Positions 19,040 to 28,290 of a DNA stretch of 64,000 nucleotides are shown here, piece after piece. The translations under genes were made by a program, and so were the position numbers. The notes under the pieces are model-generated. The model searched no databases. It was not told where the DNA came from and was given only the letters and a program-made list of their open reading frames with translations. Source of the DNA: Arthrobacter sp. Soil782 (GTDB taxonomy: Bacteria > Actinomycetota > Actinomycetes > Actinomycetales > Micrococcaceae). Each line of letters begins with the position of its first letter. Position 1 is the stretch's first letter. The stretch is taken from the NCBI RefSeq assembly GCF_001428435.1, contig NZ_LMSO01000007.1, forward strand, positions 62,001-126,000, in the 5' to 3' direction.

Positions 19040-19961
19040 TACTACGTTCGACATTCCGGAGCCTGCTGCGGGTCAACGCATCGATGCGGTGTTGGCAGGG
19101 TTGACCGGGGTATCCCGTTCGGTCGCTGCCGGATGGTGCAGCGGCGGGAACGTCACCATGGACGGTGCACCCGTCCAGAAGTCAACCCGTGCCGTCGCGG
19201 GCGGATCACTCACCGTCGTCGTACCGGAGGAAATCGATCCCTTGCGGATCGTGGCCGAGCCGGTTGACGGAATGGGCATCCTTTTTGACGACGATGACCT
19301 GGTGGTCATCGATAAGCCGGTGGGAGTTGCGGCTCACCCGTCCCCTGGATGGGTGGGACCCACTGTCGTGGGAGCGTTGGCGGCTGCCGGGTACCGGATT
19401 TCCACGACAGGTGCACCGGAGCGGGTAGGTATAGTCCACAGACTCGACGTTGGGACATCCGGAGCGATGGTGGTTGCCAAGAGTGAGCATGCCTATACCG
19501 TGCTCAAGCAGGCTTTCCGGGAGCGGACCGTGGACAAGCAGTATCACGCGCTGGTCCAGGGGCTGCCGGATCCGCTCCAGGGAACTATCGAGGCGCCCAT
19601 CGGCCGCCACCCGGCGCACGACTGGAAGTTCGCCGTCATGGAGGACGGCCGTCCATCGGTGACCCACTACGCGGTGGAGGAAGCGTTCGGGAAGGCAAGT
19701 CTCGTCAAGGTCCGCCTGGAGACCGGGCGTACGCATCAGATCCGCGTGCACTTCTCCGCTCTGCGCCACCCATGCGCCGGTGATCTGACGTATGGGGCGG
19801 ACCCCCGGCTGGCGGCGGAACTCGGACTCACCCGGCAATGGCTGCACGCCAGCATGCTTTCGTTTGATCATCCGCGCAGCGGCGAACGGGTAGCCGTTGA
19901 AAGCGGGTTCCCCATGGACCTCCAATATGCACTCGATGCGCTGACCGGCGGAACGGTCTGA
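19023..19961 (+). CDS. rluD: RluA-family 23S rRNA pseudouridine synthase (RluD-like)
   Basis: A 312-residue enzyme that isomerises uridine to pseudouridine in rRNA. An N-terminal S4 RNA-binding domain (about 10-75) precedes the catalytic domain with the H-R-L-D-V-G-T-S-G motif near residue 140, whose aspartate is the catalytic nucleophile. R-T-H-Q-I-R-V-H-F lies near 240. S4 plus RluA architecture and the lspA-adjacent position suit RluD, but RluA-family target sites are not predictable from sequence alone. Two consecutive ATG codons (19023, 19026) could start it. Confidence 0.9.
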   Translation: MMSARSTTFDIPEPAAGQRIDAVLAGLTGVSRSVAAGWCSGGNVTMDGAPVQKSTRAVAGGSLTVVVPEEIDPLRIVAEPVDGMGILFDDDDLVVIDKPVGVAAHPSPGWVGPTVVGALAAAGYRISTTGAPERVGIVHRLDVGTSGAMVVAKSEHAYTVLKQAFRERTVDKQYHALVQGLPDPLQGTIEAPIGRHPAHDWKFAVMEDGRPSVTHYAVEEAFGKASLVKVRLETGRTHQIRVHFSALRHPCAGDLTYGADPRLAAELGLTRQWLHASMLSFDHPRSGERVAVESGFPMDLQYALDALTGGTV

Positions 19962-20008
19962 GACCGACACCCGCTTGCGGGCGCGCGGGAAGCGTCCCCG
20001 GTGCTCGC

Positions 20009-20014
20009 TAGAAT
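20009..20014 (+). promoter_or_regulatory. -10 element for a probable leaderless dnaE transcript
   Basis: TAGAAT ends 6 bases before GTG 20021. A -10 at this distance puts the transcription start at or next to the start codon. No ribosome-binding sequence is present in the gap, and no clear -35 is seen. Confidence 0.6.
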
Positions 20015-20020
20015 GAGTTG

Positions 20021-23000
20021 GTGGTTTCCTCAGCTCCGTCCTCCTCCCCAGTGGCCCCGGCTTCGTCCCGGGACTCCTTCGTCCACCTTCACAACCACAC
20101 CGAGTACTCGATGCTCGATGGCGCTGCCCGCCTGAGTGATCTCTTCAGCCATACGGCGGAGCTCGGCATGAACGCGTTGGCCACGACCGACCACGGGTTC
20201 GTGTTTGGGGCCTTCGACTTCTGGAACAAGGCCCGTGATGCGGGAGTGAAGCCGATTGTCGGAGTCGAGGCCTACCTGACGCCCGGCACCGCCCGCGCGG
20301 ACAAGACCCGTGTCAAGTGGGGAGGAGGCGGACGCGATGACGTATCGGGTGCGGGCGCGTACACCCACATGACCCTGTGGTCGGAATCCACCGAGGGCAT
20401 GCACAATCTCTTCCGGATGTCCTCGCTGGCTTCGCTGGAGGGCTATCTGTACAAGCCGCGAATGGACCGCGACCTGCTGCAGACCTACGGCAAAGGGCTG
20501 ATTGGAACCACCGGTTGCCCCTCGGGAGAAGTCCAGACGAAGCTGCGCCTCGGCCTGTATCGGGAGGCAGTTCAGGCGGCATCCGACTTCCGCGACATCT
20601 TCGGTCGCGAAAACTTCTTCTGTGAACTCATGGACCATGGGCTGGATATTGAGCGGAACGTCCAGGCGGACCTCATCAAGCTCGCCCGTGAACTGGGCCT
20701 TCCCCTCGTGGCCACCAATGACCTCCACTACACTCATGCAGAAGATGCCAAGGCGCACGCGGCGCTGCTGTGCGTGCAGTCTGGTTCCACCATGGCGGAC
20801 CCCAAGCGTTTCAAGTTCGACGCCGATGAGTTCTACCTCAAGTCGCCGGCCGAGATGCGGGCAATTTTCCGTGACTTTCCTGACGCCTGCGACAACACGC
20901 TGCTTATCGCCGAGCGGTGTGACGTCGAGTTCAACACCAAGGCGAACTACATGCCGCGCTTTCCGGTTCCCGAGGGTGAGAACGAGCAGTCCTGGTTCGT
21001 CAAGGAAGTCGAGACGGGCCTGCAGTACCGCTACCCGGCCGGCGTACCGGATGACGTCCGGAAGCAGGCGGAGTTCGAGGTCGGCGTCATCACGCAGATG
21101 GGCTTCCCGGGCTACTTCCTGGTTGTGGCGGACTTCATCAACTGGGCCAAGAACAACGGCATCCGGGTGGGTCCCGGGCGCGGATCCGGTGCCGGTTCCA
21201 TGGTGGCGTACGCCATGCGCATCACCGACCTGGACCCCCTGAAGCACGGCCTCATCTTCGAGCGGTTCCTCAACCCCGAGCGCGTCTCCATGCCGGACTT
21301 CGACGTGGACTTTGACGATCGCCGCCGTTCCGAGGTCATCCGGTACGTAACTGAAAAGTATGGCGACGAGCGCGTCGCCATGATCGTCACTTACGGCACC
21401 ATCAAGGCCAAGCAGGCACTCAAGGACTCCTCGCGTGTGATGGGCTATCCGTTCTCCACGGGGGAGCGCCTCACCAAGGCCATGCCGCCGGACGTCATGG
21501 GCAAGGGCCTCGCACTGGCGGACGTGCACAACAAGGACGCCAAGCGGTTCTCGGAGGCCGAGGAACTGCGGGAACTCCTGAAGACCGATGCCGAGTCTGC
21601 GAAGGTATTCGAGACAGCCCTGGGACTGGAGGGGCTGAAACGCCAGTGGGGTGTGCACGCGGCCGGGGTCATCATGTCCTCCGACCCGCTGATCGACATC
21701 ATTCCGATCATGCGTCGTGATCAGGACGGCCAGATCATCACGCAGTTCGATTACCCCACGTGCGAGGGCCTCGGCCTGATCAAAATGGACTTCCTCGGTC
21801 TGAGGAACCTGACGATCATCACCGACGCCGTTGAGAACATCAAGGCCAACCAGGGCGAGGACCTCGTTCTGGAAGACCTCGAACTCGACGACCGGGAGTC
21901 TTATGAGCTGCTGGCGCGTGGCGACACCCTTGGCGTCTTCCAGCTCGACGGCGGGCCCATGCGTTCGCTTCTGAAGCTCATGCGCCCCGACAACTTCGAA
22001 GACATTTCCGCGGTCCTCGCTCTCTACCGCCCTGGTCCCATGGGCGTGAATTCACATACGAACTACGCCCTGCGCAAAAACGGAATGCAGGAGATCGAGC
22101 CGATCCACCCAGAACTCGAGGGACCACTGGAGGAGATTCTCGGCGGCACCTACGGCCTGATCGTGTACCAGGAGCAAGTCATGTCGGCCGCGCAGAAGCT
22201 GGCGAACTTCACCTTGGGCCAGGCGGATATGCTGCGCCGCGCCATGGGCAAGAAGAAGAAGTCCGAGCTGGACAAGCAGCAAGCGGACTTCTTCGCCGGA
22301 ATGAAGGCCAACGGTTATTCACAATCGGCTATGGACAAGCTCTGGATCGTGCTTGAGTCGTTCTCCGACTACGCCTTCAACAAGGCTCATACCGCGGCCT
22401 ACGGACTGGTGTCCTACTGGACCGCGTTCCTCAAGGCGCACTACCCTGCCGAATACATGGCCGCCCTGCTGACCAGTGTCGGCGATGATAAGGACAAGCT
22501 GGCCATCTACCTCAACGAGTGCCGACGGATGGGCATTACAGTGCTGCCCCCGGACGTCAACGAGTCGAGCGTCAACTTCACTCCGGTCGGGACTGATATC
22601 CGCTTCGGGATGGGCGCAATTCGCAACGTCGGCGCAAACGTGGTCGGCGGGATGGTGGCTGCTCGGGAGGAGAAGGGCGCGTTTGAATCCTTCTCCGACT
22701 TCCTGCAGAAGGTGCCCGCCGTCGTCTGCAATAAGCGGACAATCGAGTCGCTTATCAAGGCCGGTGCCTTCGACTCACTGGGTCATCCCCGCCGCGCACT
22801 GGCGATGATCCACGAGGAAGCCGTGGATTCCGTCGTCGTGCTCAAGCGTAATGAAGCCGCCAACCAGTTCGATCTCTTCAGCGCCTTCGATGATCCGGGC
22901 GTCGGAACCGGGCTTTCGGTCGAGGTTCCGGACCTGCCGGAATGGGCAAAAAAGGACAAGCTCGCTTTCGAGCGGGACATGCTGGGCCTTTATGTATCCG

Positions 23001-23587
23001 ACCATCCCCTCCAGGGCCTGGAAGGCTTGCTCAGCCAACATGCTGATTCCGCCATCACTTCCGTTATCGGCGAAGACGGCCCCGCCGACGGCGCCCCCGT
23101 GACCATTGCCGGAATGATCACCTCGCTCCAGCGCCGCATCGCCAAGAACAGCGGAAACGCCTACGCCAGGGCGGAAATTGAAGATCTTGGCGGATCGATG
23201 GAAGTGATGTTCTTCGGACAGGTCTACGGACCGATCGCGTCCGTACTCGAGGAGGATTTGATCGTGGTGGTCCGCGGACGCCTGCAACGGCGCGACGACG
23301 GCGCGGTCACCCTCAACGCGCAGGAACTCTCCGTTCCGGATCTGACGGAGGGCCACTCCGGCCCGGTGGTCATTTCCATGCTGCACCACAGGGCTACCGA
23401 ACCTGTAATCCATGAACTCGGCTCAGTGCTGAGACAGCACCGTGGCAACTCGGAGGTGCGGCTGCATGTCCGCAAGGAACGCCAGATGTCAGTGCTATCG
23501 CTGCCTGTTGACCTTCGGGTCAACCCGACGCCGGCGTTGTTCGGGGACCTCAAAGTGCTGCTTGGACCAACGTGCCTCGATGCATGA
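20021..23587 (+). CDS. dnaE: DNA polymerase III alpha subunit DnaE
   Basis: A 1188-residue replicative polymerase. The N-terminal PHP domain (about 20-290) keeps H-L-H-N-H-T-E-Y-S and T-T-D-H-G metal-binding motifs; in mycobacterial DnaE1 this domain proofreads, so it may here as well. The polymerase core has P-G-R-G-S-G-A-G-S and P-D-F-D-V-D-F-D with catalytic aspartates. The beta-binding Q-F-D-L-F-S-A-F peptide lies near residue 948, followed by an OB fold. GTG 20021 fits the leaderless -10; TTG 20018 would add one residue. The length fits DnaE1 rather than the shorter error-prone DnaE2. Confidence 0.96.
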   Translation: MVSSAPSSSPVAPASSRDSFVHLHNHTEYSMLDGAARLSDLFSHTAELGMNALATTDHGFVFGAFDFWNKARDAGVKPIVGVEAYLTPGTARADKTRVKWGGGGRDDVSGAGAYTHMTLWSESTEGMHNLFRMSSLASLEGYLYKPRMDRDLLQTYGKGLIGTTGCPSGEVQTKLRLGLYREAVQAASDFRDIFGRENFFCELMDHGLDIERNVQADLIKLARELGLPLVATNDLHYTHAEDAKAHAALLCVQSGSTMADPKRFKFDADEFYLKSPAEMRAIFRDFPDACDNTLLIAERCDVEFNTKANYMPRFPVPEGENEQSWFVKEVETGLQYRYPAGVPDDVRKQAEFEVGVITQMGFPGYFLVVADFINWAKNNGIRVGPGRGSGAGSMVAYAMRITDLDPLKHGLIFERFLNPERVSMPDFDVDFDDRRRSEVIRYVTEKYGDERVAMIVTYGTIKAKQALKDSSRVMGYPFSTGERLTKAMPPDVMGKGLALADVHNKDAKRFSEAEELRELLKTDAESAKVFETALGLEGLKRQWGVHAAGVIMSSDPLIDIIPIMRRDQDGQIITQFDYPTCEGLGLIKMDFLGLRNLTIITDAVENIKANQGEDLVLEDLELDDRESYELLARGDTLGVFQLDGGPMRSLLKLMRPDNFEDISAVLALYRPGPMGVNSHTNYALRKNGMQEIEPIHPELEGPLEEILGGTYGLIVYQEQVMSAAQKLANFTLGQADMLRRAMGKKKKSELDKQQADFFAGMKANGYSQSAMDKLWIVLESFSDYAFNKAHTAAYGLVSYWTAFLKAHYPAEYMAALLTSVGDDKDKLAIYLNECRRMGITVLPPDVNESSVNFTPVGTDIRFGMGAIRNVGANVVGGMVAAREEKGAFESFSDFLQKVPAVVCNKRTIESLIKAGAFDSLGHPRRALAMIHEEAVDSVVVLKRNEAANQFDLFSAFDDPGVGTGLSVEVPDLPEWAKKDKLAFERDMLGLYVSDHPLQGLEGLLSQHADSAITSVIGEDGPADGAPVTIAGMITSLQRRIAKNSGNAYARAEIEDLGGSMEVMFFGQVYGPIASVLEEDLIVVVRGRLQRRDDGAVTLNAQELSVPDLTEGHSGPVVISMLHHRATEPVIHELGSVLRQHRGNSEVRLHVRKERQMSVLSLPVDLRVNPTPALFGDLKVLLGPTCLDA

Positions 23588-23612
23588 GTTCGTACAGATG
23601 AGGAACGGTTAG

Positions 23613-24134
23613 ATGAAACGTATGCAGGAATCAGCGGCGGAGCCCGGTACGTATCCACCAGCGGTCTATGCCGGTCCCGCCGCGGAGACGGCGGTGCCGC
23701 CGTCGTCGTTGCTCTGGTGGGCCGCGGCAACGACTGTGCTCGGACCGGTGCTCGGCGTCCTCTGGTGGTTCGCATCCCCGGGCGGGGGACTCTATGGCGA
23801 CCGGGCCAACGCTGAGTCCTGGCTGATCCGGGACCTTGTGCTCGGCGGCCTGCAGTTGCTGGCCGGCGTCGTCGTGGGGTGGCTCCTGACAAACCGCATC
23901 GACCTGCCGGGTGCGTGGCAGCGTGTGTGCGCCGCCGTGGGGGGAAGCATGCTGGGATCCGTCCTTGCTGTATTGGTTGGGCAAGGGCTGGGAGCCCTGT
24001 TCTCCGGCGGCGACGGCGAGTTTCCGTTTGTGCTGCGTTCGCTCGGTGTGGCGCTGGTCTGGCCTGCAGCCGCAGCGTTGGTGGTTTTCCTGGCCTCGCT
24101 GCTTGGGCTCCTGCTCATCCGTCGGAATCGTTAG
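23613..24134 (+). CDS. Four-segment membrane protein of unknown function
   Basis: A 173-residue protein I cannot place in a family with confidence. About 30 polar N-terminal residues are followed by four hydrophobic segments (about 32-53, 72-92, 102-128 and 143-168). The first loop contains G-G-G-L-Y-G-D and a Trp-rich turn; the last segment ends in R-R-N-R, suggesting a cytoplasmic C-terminus. It starts 25 bases after dnaE with a GAGGA site upstream of ATG 23613, so it may be co-transcribed with dnaE. Actinobacterial DUF2567-type proteins have a similar layout, but this is only a guess. Confidence 0.75.
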   Translation: MKRMQESAAEPGTYPPAVYAGPAAETAVPPSSLLWWAAATTVLGPVLGVLWWFASPGGGLYGDRANAESWLIRDLVLGGLQLLAGVVVGWLLTNRIDLPGAWQRVCAAVGGSMLGSVLAVLVGQGLGALFSGGDGEFPFVLRSLGVALVWPAAAALVVFLASLLGLLLIRRNR

Positions 24135-24176
24135 CGTCACCTTTCCGTCGTGGGCAGGAGCCCTGGCAGCCGCCGG

Positions 24177-24182
24177 TAGAAT
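24177..24182 (+). promoter_or_regulatory. -10 element for a probable leaderless hisD transcript
   Basis: TAGAAT lies 7 bases upstream of GTG 24190 with no ribosome-binding sequence between. This supports both the GTG as start and leaderless initiation. Confidence 0.6.
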
Positions 24183-24189
24183 TGCGGCT

Positions 24190-25557
24190 GTGACTGCTCA
24201 AACCGCCCCCGGATCATTCGACGCCTTCCGCACGATCGACCTGCGCGGGACGGATCTATCCACTGCGGCACTCCGTGCCGCGATGCCGCGGAGCACCACG
24301 TCTTCGTTTGATTCGGTCGCCTCGCGCGTCGAAGAGATCATTGCTGCTGTCCGGACGCGCGGATTCGACGCACTCAGCGAACTGGCGCAGCGGTTCGACG
24401 GCGTTGAACAGTTCCACCCGCGGGTGCCGGCTGAGGCATTGAGTGAATCACTTCGGACGCTTTCGCCCGACGTGCGCGCGGCATTGGAGGAGTCCATCGA
24501 CCGCGCCCGCGTCTTTGCCCTTGCGCAGAGACCGCAGGATGTCGTCGTCGACATCCGCCCTGGAGCTGCCCTCACCCAGCGGTGGGTGCCGGTTGGCAGG
24601 GTGGGGCTCTATGTCCCCGGGGGGCTCGCGGTCCTCGCCTCGTCGGTCATCATGAATGTGGTGCCGGCACAGGCGGCCGGTGTTCAGTCCATTGCACTGG
24701 CATCGCCGCCGCAGAAGGAATTCGGTGGACTGCCGCACCCGGTGATTCTTGCAGCGGCGGAGCTGCTGGGCGTCAAGGAGGTCTATGGCATCGGCGGTGC
24801 CCAGGCGATTGCCGCATTCGCACACGGTGTGTCGTGTGAGGAGGATCGTGCCGCGATTGAGCCGGTTGATGTTGTCACCGGCCCGGGGAACATTTACGTC
24901 GCCACAGCGAAGCGGCTGGTCAAGGGCATTGTCGGAATCGACGCTGAGGCCGGCACCACGGAGATCGCTGTGCTGGCAGACGGGACGGCGCAGCCGCGAC
25001 TGGTTGCCGCGGACCTGATCAGCCAGGCCGAACACGACCCGAATGCAGCCTCGGTACTGATCACGCCTTCGGTTGAACTGGCCGCTGCCGTCCGGGCGGA
25101 GCTGTCGATTCAGGCCGGGTCCACCCGGCACCGCGAGCGGGTCGAAACTGCGTTGGGCGGGCCTCAATCGGGCACCATTCTCGTGGACGACATCGACCAC
25201 GGTATTGCGGTATGTGACGCGTATGCCGCGGAGCACCTGGAGATCCACACGGATCAGGCGTCAGCGGTAGCGGCGCGTATCCAGAACGCGGGCGCGATCT
25301 TCGTGGGCGACTACAGTCCCGTAAGCCTGGGCGATTACTGTGCGGGCTCGAATCACGTCCTGCCCACAGCCGGCACGGCGGCGTTCGCTTCAGGGTTGAG
25401 CGTGTTCACCTTCCTGCGGGCCATGCAGGTAATCGACTACAGCGCGGACGCCCTGCGGGAGGTCAGTGAGCACGTTGTTCAGCTTGCTCAGGCTGAGGAT
25501 CTGCCGGGACACGGCGATGCGGTGCAGGTGCGCTTTCCTGACGGTTACTCCGGCTGA
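24190..25557 (+). CDS. hisD: Histidinol dehydrogenase HisD
   Basis: A 455-residue zinc enzyme that oxidises L-histidinol to L-histidine in two NAD-dependent steps, the end of histidine synthesis. Family motifs include [26 protein letters not shown], the S-Q-A-E-H-D-P segment and the catalytic A-E-H-L-E-I-H. The reading frame is open far upstream (to 23911), but that part overlaps the preceding gene. GTG 24190 with a TAGAAT element 7 bases before it is the better start. No other his gene follows in the window. Confidence 0.96.
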   Translation: MTAQTAPGSFDAFRTIDLRGTDLSTAALRAAMPRSTTSSFDSVASRVEEIIAAVRTRGFDALSELAQRFDGVEQFHPRVPAEALSESLRTLSPDVRAALEESIDRARVFALAQRPQDVVVDIRPGAALTQRWVPVGRVGLYVPGGLAVLASSVIMNVVPAQAAGVQSIALASPPQKEFGGLPHPVILAAAELLGVKEVYGIGGAQAIAAFAHGVSCEEDRAAIEPVDVVTGPGNIYVATAKRLVKGIVGIDAEAGTTEIAVLADGTAQPRLVAADLISQAEHDPNAASVLITPSVELAAAVRAELSIQAGSTRHRERVETALGGPQSGTILVDDIDHGIAVCDAYAAEHLEIHTDQASAVAARIQNAGAIFVGDYSPVSLGDYCAGSNHVLPTAGTAAFASGLSVFTFLRAMQVIDYSADALREVSEHVVQLAQAEDLPGHGDAVQVRFPDGYSG

Positions 25558-25581
25558 CCGCTCGTGTCCCTGAACGCCAAA

Positions 25582-25597
25582 CCACCACATCTAGTAA
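25582..25597 (+). promoter_or_regulatory. NrdR box 1
   Basis: The core C-A-C-A-T-C-T-A-G-T-A within this 16-bp site resembles the conserved NrdR box (CwAtATaTwG). It lies exactly 32 bp, about three helical turns, upstream of a second matching site. Tandem boxes at this spacing are the known NrdR arrangement. Confidence 0.65.
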
Positions 25598-25605
25598 TGA
25601 CATGG

Positions 25606-25635
25606 TTGTAGTTTCACTACATCTAGTTCTAGAAT
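25606..25635 (+). promoter_or_regulatory. nrdR promoter overlapping NrdR box 2
   Basis: TTGTAG (25606-25611) and TAGAAT (25630-25635) are separated by 18 bases and fit a SigA promoter. The second NrdR box (25614-25629, core C-T-A-C-A-T-C-T-A-G-T) fills the spacer, so a bound repressor would block RNA polymerase. This predicts autoregulation of nrdR. Confidence 0.65.
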
Positions 25636-25709
25636 GGTTCCCGGCGCCTTTGAAAAGTTGCGTCGTATCCGATGAAAACGCTGTTCGTCAGAGTTGAAAC
25701 GAGGGTGGA

Positions 25710-26210
25710 GTGCACTGTCCGTTCTGCCGCAGTTCCGACTCGCGTGTCGTTGACAGCCGTCTCACCGATGATGGATCAGCGATCCGCCGTCGGCGCCAGT
25801 GTCCTGAATGCGGCAAGCGATTCACTACCGTGGAAACCACCAGCCTGTCGGTCATCAAACGGTCCGGCGTTGCCGAGCCCTTCAGCCGCAGCAAGGTCAT
25901 CAGCGGCGTGCGCAAGGCCTGCCAGGGGCGGCCTGTCACTGAGGATGACCTCGCGCTGTTGGCGCAGGACGTCGAGGAGGCTGTTCGTGCAAGCGGCGTC
26001 GCTGAAATCGACGCGCACGAGGTTGGGCTGGCTATTCTTGGGCCGCTCCAGAAGCTGGACCAGGTAGCCTACCTTCGCTTCGCCAGCGTGTACCAGGGCT
26101 TCGACTCCCTCGAGGACTTCGAAAAGGCTATCGAGAAGCTCCGCCTCGAAGCGGACAATGCGGCGGCCCGGGTCCCGACGGGTACGCAGCGGCCGCTCAC
26201 CGCCACATAA
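25710..26210 (+). CDS. nrdR: Transcriptional repressor NrdR
   Basis: A 166-residue repressor of ribonucleotide reductase genes. The N-terminal zinc ribbon uses C3, C6, C31 and C34 (M-H-C-P-F-C and C-P-E-C-G). The ATP-cone domain (about 48-138) senses ATP and dATP and sets oligomeric state and DNA binding. A short Ala/Thr-rich tail follows. GTG 25710 gives the invariant family start. No ribonucleotide reductase gene is in the window, so its targets lie elsewhere, but two NrdR-like boxes precede its own gene. Confidence 0.96.
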   Translation: MHCPFCRSSDSRVVDSRLTDDGSAIRRRRQCPECGKRFTTVETTSLSVIKRSGVAEPFSRSKVISGVRKACQGRPVTEDDLALLAQDVEEAVRASGVAEIDAHEVGLAILGPLQKLDQVAYLRFASVYQGFDSLEDFEKAIEKLRLEADNAAARVPTGTQRPLTAT

Positions 26211-26213
26211 TCT

Positions 26214-26253
26214 CCGGTGGTGGCTGCGGAGGGGAAGCCGCCGCCACCACCGG
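26214..26253. terminator. Bidirectional terminator between nrdR and ppgK
   Basis: An 11-bp perfect stem (26214-26224 with 26243-26253) encloses an 18-base loop that can form four more pairs (26226-26229 with 26238-26241). It lies between two convergent genes and starts 4 bases after nrdR. Confidence 0.7.
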
Positions 26254-26262
26254 CACCACCTG

Positions 26263-27090
26263 CTATTCCGCTTCGACCGGCTGGCTCTTGAAGTGAAGCG
26301 CCGCTTGAAGCGCTGCTCCCACAATGCCGGCGTGATTCCGGAGCTCGGCAGGAATGATGGGCGTTCGCAGGGAAAGATTGGGAAGGAAGTCCTTGCTTCG
26401 CTTCGAAATGCCGCCGCCCACAATGAAGAGTTCAGGCGAGAACAGGAATTCGACGTGGGAGAAGTAGCGCTGCAGCTTGACGGAGTACTCATCCCAACTC
26501 AGTCCCAGTCGTTCGCGGGCTACGGCTGAAGCCTGGGTCTCGGCGTCGTGCCCGTCTATTTCAAGGTGGCCAAGCTCTGCGTTCGGAACCAGCTTGCCGT
26601 CGAAGATGAAAGCGGAACCAATCCCGGTACCGAGTGTGATGACAAGGACCGTACCGTTGACGCCCTTGCCCGCGCCGTACTGAACCTCTGCGAGGCCGGC
26701 GGCGTCAGCATCATTGATAACGTGCACGTCGCGTCCAAGCACTTTGGTAAACAGTGCGTCCACATCGGTGTCGATCCAGCTCTCATCGACATTCGCAGCC
26801 GAGCGCGCCACACCGTGCTGGATGATGGCCGGGAACGTCACCCCGATCGGTAGGCCTGCAGGCGGCGCTCCCTCGCGGACGGACAGTTCAGCAACAATGT
26901 CGGCGACGACGACGGCGACAGCCTCCGGTGTAGCCGGCTGGGGAGTCTCCACCCGGAACCGCTCACCGACGATGGCCCCGGCGGCGAGGTCAACAATGCC
27001 GCCCTTGATGCCGGTGCCACCGATGTCGATTCCGATGACCGTGGCAGGCAGGTTCCTGCCGCCCTTCGTCTTGCCGCTGTTCTTGCCCAT
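26263..27090 (-). CDS. ppgK: Polyphosphate glucokinase PpgK
   Basis: A 275-residue ROK-type sugar kinase that phosphorylates glucose with inorganic polyphosphate, and often ATP, as donor. Motifs seen are the phosphate loop I-D-I-G-G-T-G-I-K-G near residue 22, N-D-A-D-A-A-G with the catalytic aspartate near 125, and L-G-T-G-I-G-S-A and E-L-G-H-L-E-I-D-G near 165. It lacks the zinc-binding Cys cluster of ROK repressors. Arthrobacter enzymes of this family can also use mannose, so glucomannokinase activity is possible. A GGAG site precedes the ATG. It is convergent with nrdR. Confidence 0.93.
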   Translation of the reverse strand: MGKNSGKTKGGRNLPATVIGIDIGGTGIKGGIVDLAAGAIVGERFRVETPQPATPEAVAVVVADIVAELSVREGAPPAGLPIGVTFPAIIQHGVARSAANVDESWIDTDVDALFTKVLGRDVHVINDADAAGLAEVQYGAGKGVNGTVLVITLGTGIGSAFIFDGKLVPNAELGHLEIDGHDAETQASAVARERLGLSWDEYSVKLQRYFSHVEFLFSPELFIVGGGISKRSKDFLPNLSLRTPIIPAELRNHAGIVGAALQAALHFKSQPVEAE

Positions 27091-27166
27091 ATTTCTCCAG
27101 AAATTCTCTCGGGTGTGTTTTGGTCCGCGCCTTGCCGGTAATGCGCGGAGGTCGTGCTTGGTCTTG

Positions 27167-28045
27167 CTAGGGAAGCGTCAGGACTTCGGCGCCGGTCTCA
27201 GTCACCACCAGCGTGTGCTCGAACTGAGCGGTGCGCTGACGATCCCGAGTGACCACAGTCCAGTCATCAGGCCACATATCCCACTCAATGGTTCCGAGCG
27301 TGAGCATCGGTTCGATCGTAAATACCATCCCGGGCTCGATGATGCGGTTGTAGGCCGGCGCAGCATCATAATGCGGGATGATCAGCCCGGTGTGAAAAGC
27401 CTCTCCGACTCCGTGACCCGTGAAGTCCCGCACAACACCGTAGCCGAATCTCTTCGCGTAGGACTCAATGGCACGGCCGATGACGTTTATTTCCCGTCCC
27501 GGGGCAACCACCTTGATAGCCCTGTTCAGAGCCTCCCGGGTGCGCTCCACCAGCAGGCGGGACTCTTCGTCGACGTCGCCGACGAGGAAGGTGTAGTTGG
27601 TATCCCCGTGCACACCGTCGATGTAGGCGGTGATGTCGATGTTGATGATGTCTCCGTCGCGGAGCTCGGTGGAGTCAGGTATGCCGTGACAGATGACCTC
27701 GTTGAGCGACGAGCACAAAGACTTCGGGAATCCGCGGTAACCGAGGGTCGAAGGGTACGCCTTGTGCTCGATCAGGAACCGGTGCCCGACGGCGTCGAGC
27801 TCGTCAGTGGTGACGCCGGGGGTAATGTGCCGGCCGACTTCCTGGATGGCTTGCGCGGCTATCTTTCCTGCCCGGCGGATTTTCTCGATGGTGTCAGCCG
27901 ACTTGACCTCGGATCCCTCGAACCGGGCAGGTCCGGGGCGGCCGACATACTCCGGACGCTCAATTGACCGCGGCACTTTACGGGGAGGACTGATAGTCCC
28001 CCCGATGAGCGTGCCGACGGGTGCGGAGGAGGAATGCTGGGACAT
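27167..28045 (-). CDS. map: Type I methionine aminopeptidase
   Basis: A 292-residue metalloprotease that removes the initiator methionine from nascent proteins. An N-terminal extension of about 40 residues (Ser/Pro-rich, with [12 protein letters not shown]) precedes the catalytic domain. The metal ligands fit the family: N-I-D-I-T near 143, D-T-N-Y-T-F-L near 154, F-T-G-H-G-V-G near 215, the T-I-E-P-M segment near 248 and the last E in A-Q-F-E-H-T-L. The extension matches MetAP1c-type actinobacterial enzymes. A TAGGAT -10 element lies 7 bases before the ATG, suggesting a leaderless mRNA. Confidence 0.95.
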   Translation of the reverse strand: MSQHSSSAPVGTLIGGTISPPRKVPRSIERPEYVGRPGPARFEGSEVKSADTIEKIRRAGKIAAQAIQEVGRHITPGVTTDELDAVGHRFLIEHKAYPSTLGYRGFPKSLCSSLNEVICHGIPDSTELRDGDIINIDITAYIDGVHGDTNYTFLVGDVDEESRLLVERTREALNRAIKVVAPGREINVIGRAIESYAKRFGYGVVRDFTGHGVGEAFHTGLIIPHYDAAPAYNRIIEPGMVFTIEPMLTLGTIEWDMWPDDWTVVTRDRQRTAQFEHTLVVTETGAEVLTLP

Positions 28046-28052
28046 ACTCTTG

Positions 28053-28058
28053 ATCCTA
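28053..28058 (-). promoter_or_regulatory. -10 element for a probable leaderless map transcript
   Basis: On the minus strand TAGGAT is followed by 7 bases and the map ATG (28045). There is no ribosome-binding sequence between them. Confidence 0.6.
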
Positions 28059-28110
28059 TCGGTGTGGAACCACCGAAGCCGAAAGTGAAGGCAAGACCAA
28101 GGAGGCCGCG

Positions 28111-28275
28111 ATGGTGCAGTATTGGTACAACGTTCGGACCCACGAGGTTGAAGAAGATGCCCAGTCCGACTGGAGCCAACTCATTGGTCCCTATCCCACG
28201 CGAGCAGAAGCGGAACGCGCGCCGGAAAAGGTTCAGGAGCGCAACCGTGCGTGGGACGCACAGGACGAGGAGTAG
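28111..28275 (+). CDS. Small SPOR-like protein, 54 residues
   Basis: A short gene with an AAGGAG-type ribosome site (AAGGAGG at 28098-28104) ahead of ATG 28111. The product begins [15 protein letters not shown] and contains [19 protein letters not shown]. This resembles the small cytosolic proteins annotated as SPOR-domain-containing in Arthrobacter relatives. It has no signal peptide or membrane segment, so peptidoglycan binding is doubtful. It is divergent from map and convergent with panB, whose stop is 15 bases away. The function is unknown. Confidence 0.8.
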   Translation: MVQYWYNVRTHEVEEDAQSDWSQLIGPYPTRAEAERAPEKVQERNRAWDAQDEE

Positions 28276-28290
28276 CTTCTGCGGAAGCTG

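Noticed and set aside
20030-21658. A 542-codon open frame antisense to dnaE
   Set aside because: It lies fully opposite a conserved polymerase gene, shows no recognisable domain, and long antisense frames are common in high-GC codon usage.
26714-27967. A 417-codon plus-strand frame across ppgK and map
   Set aside because: It spans two well-supported minus-strand genes and their gap, with no recognisable protein.
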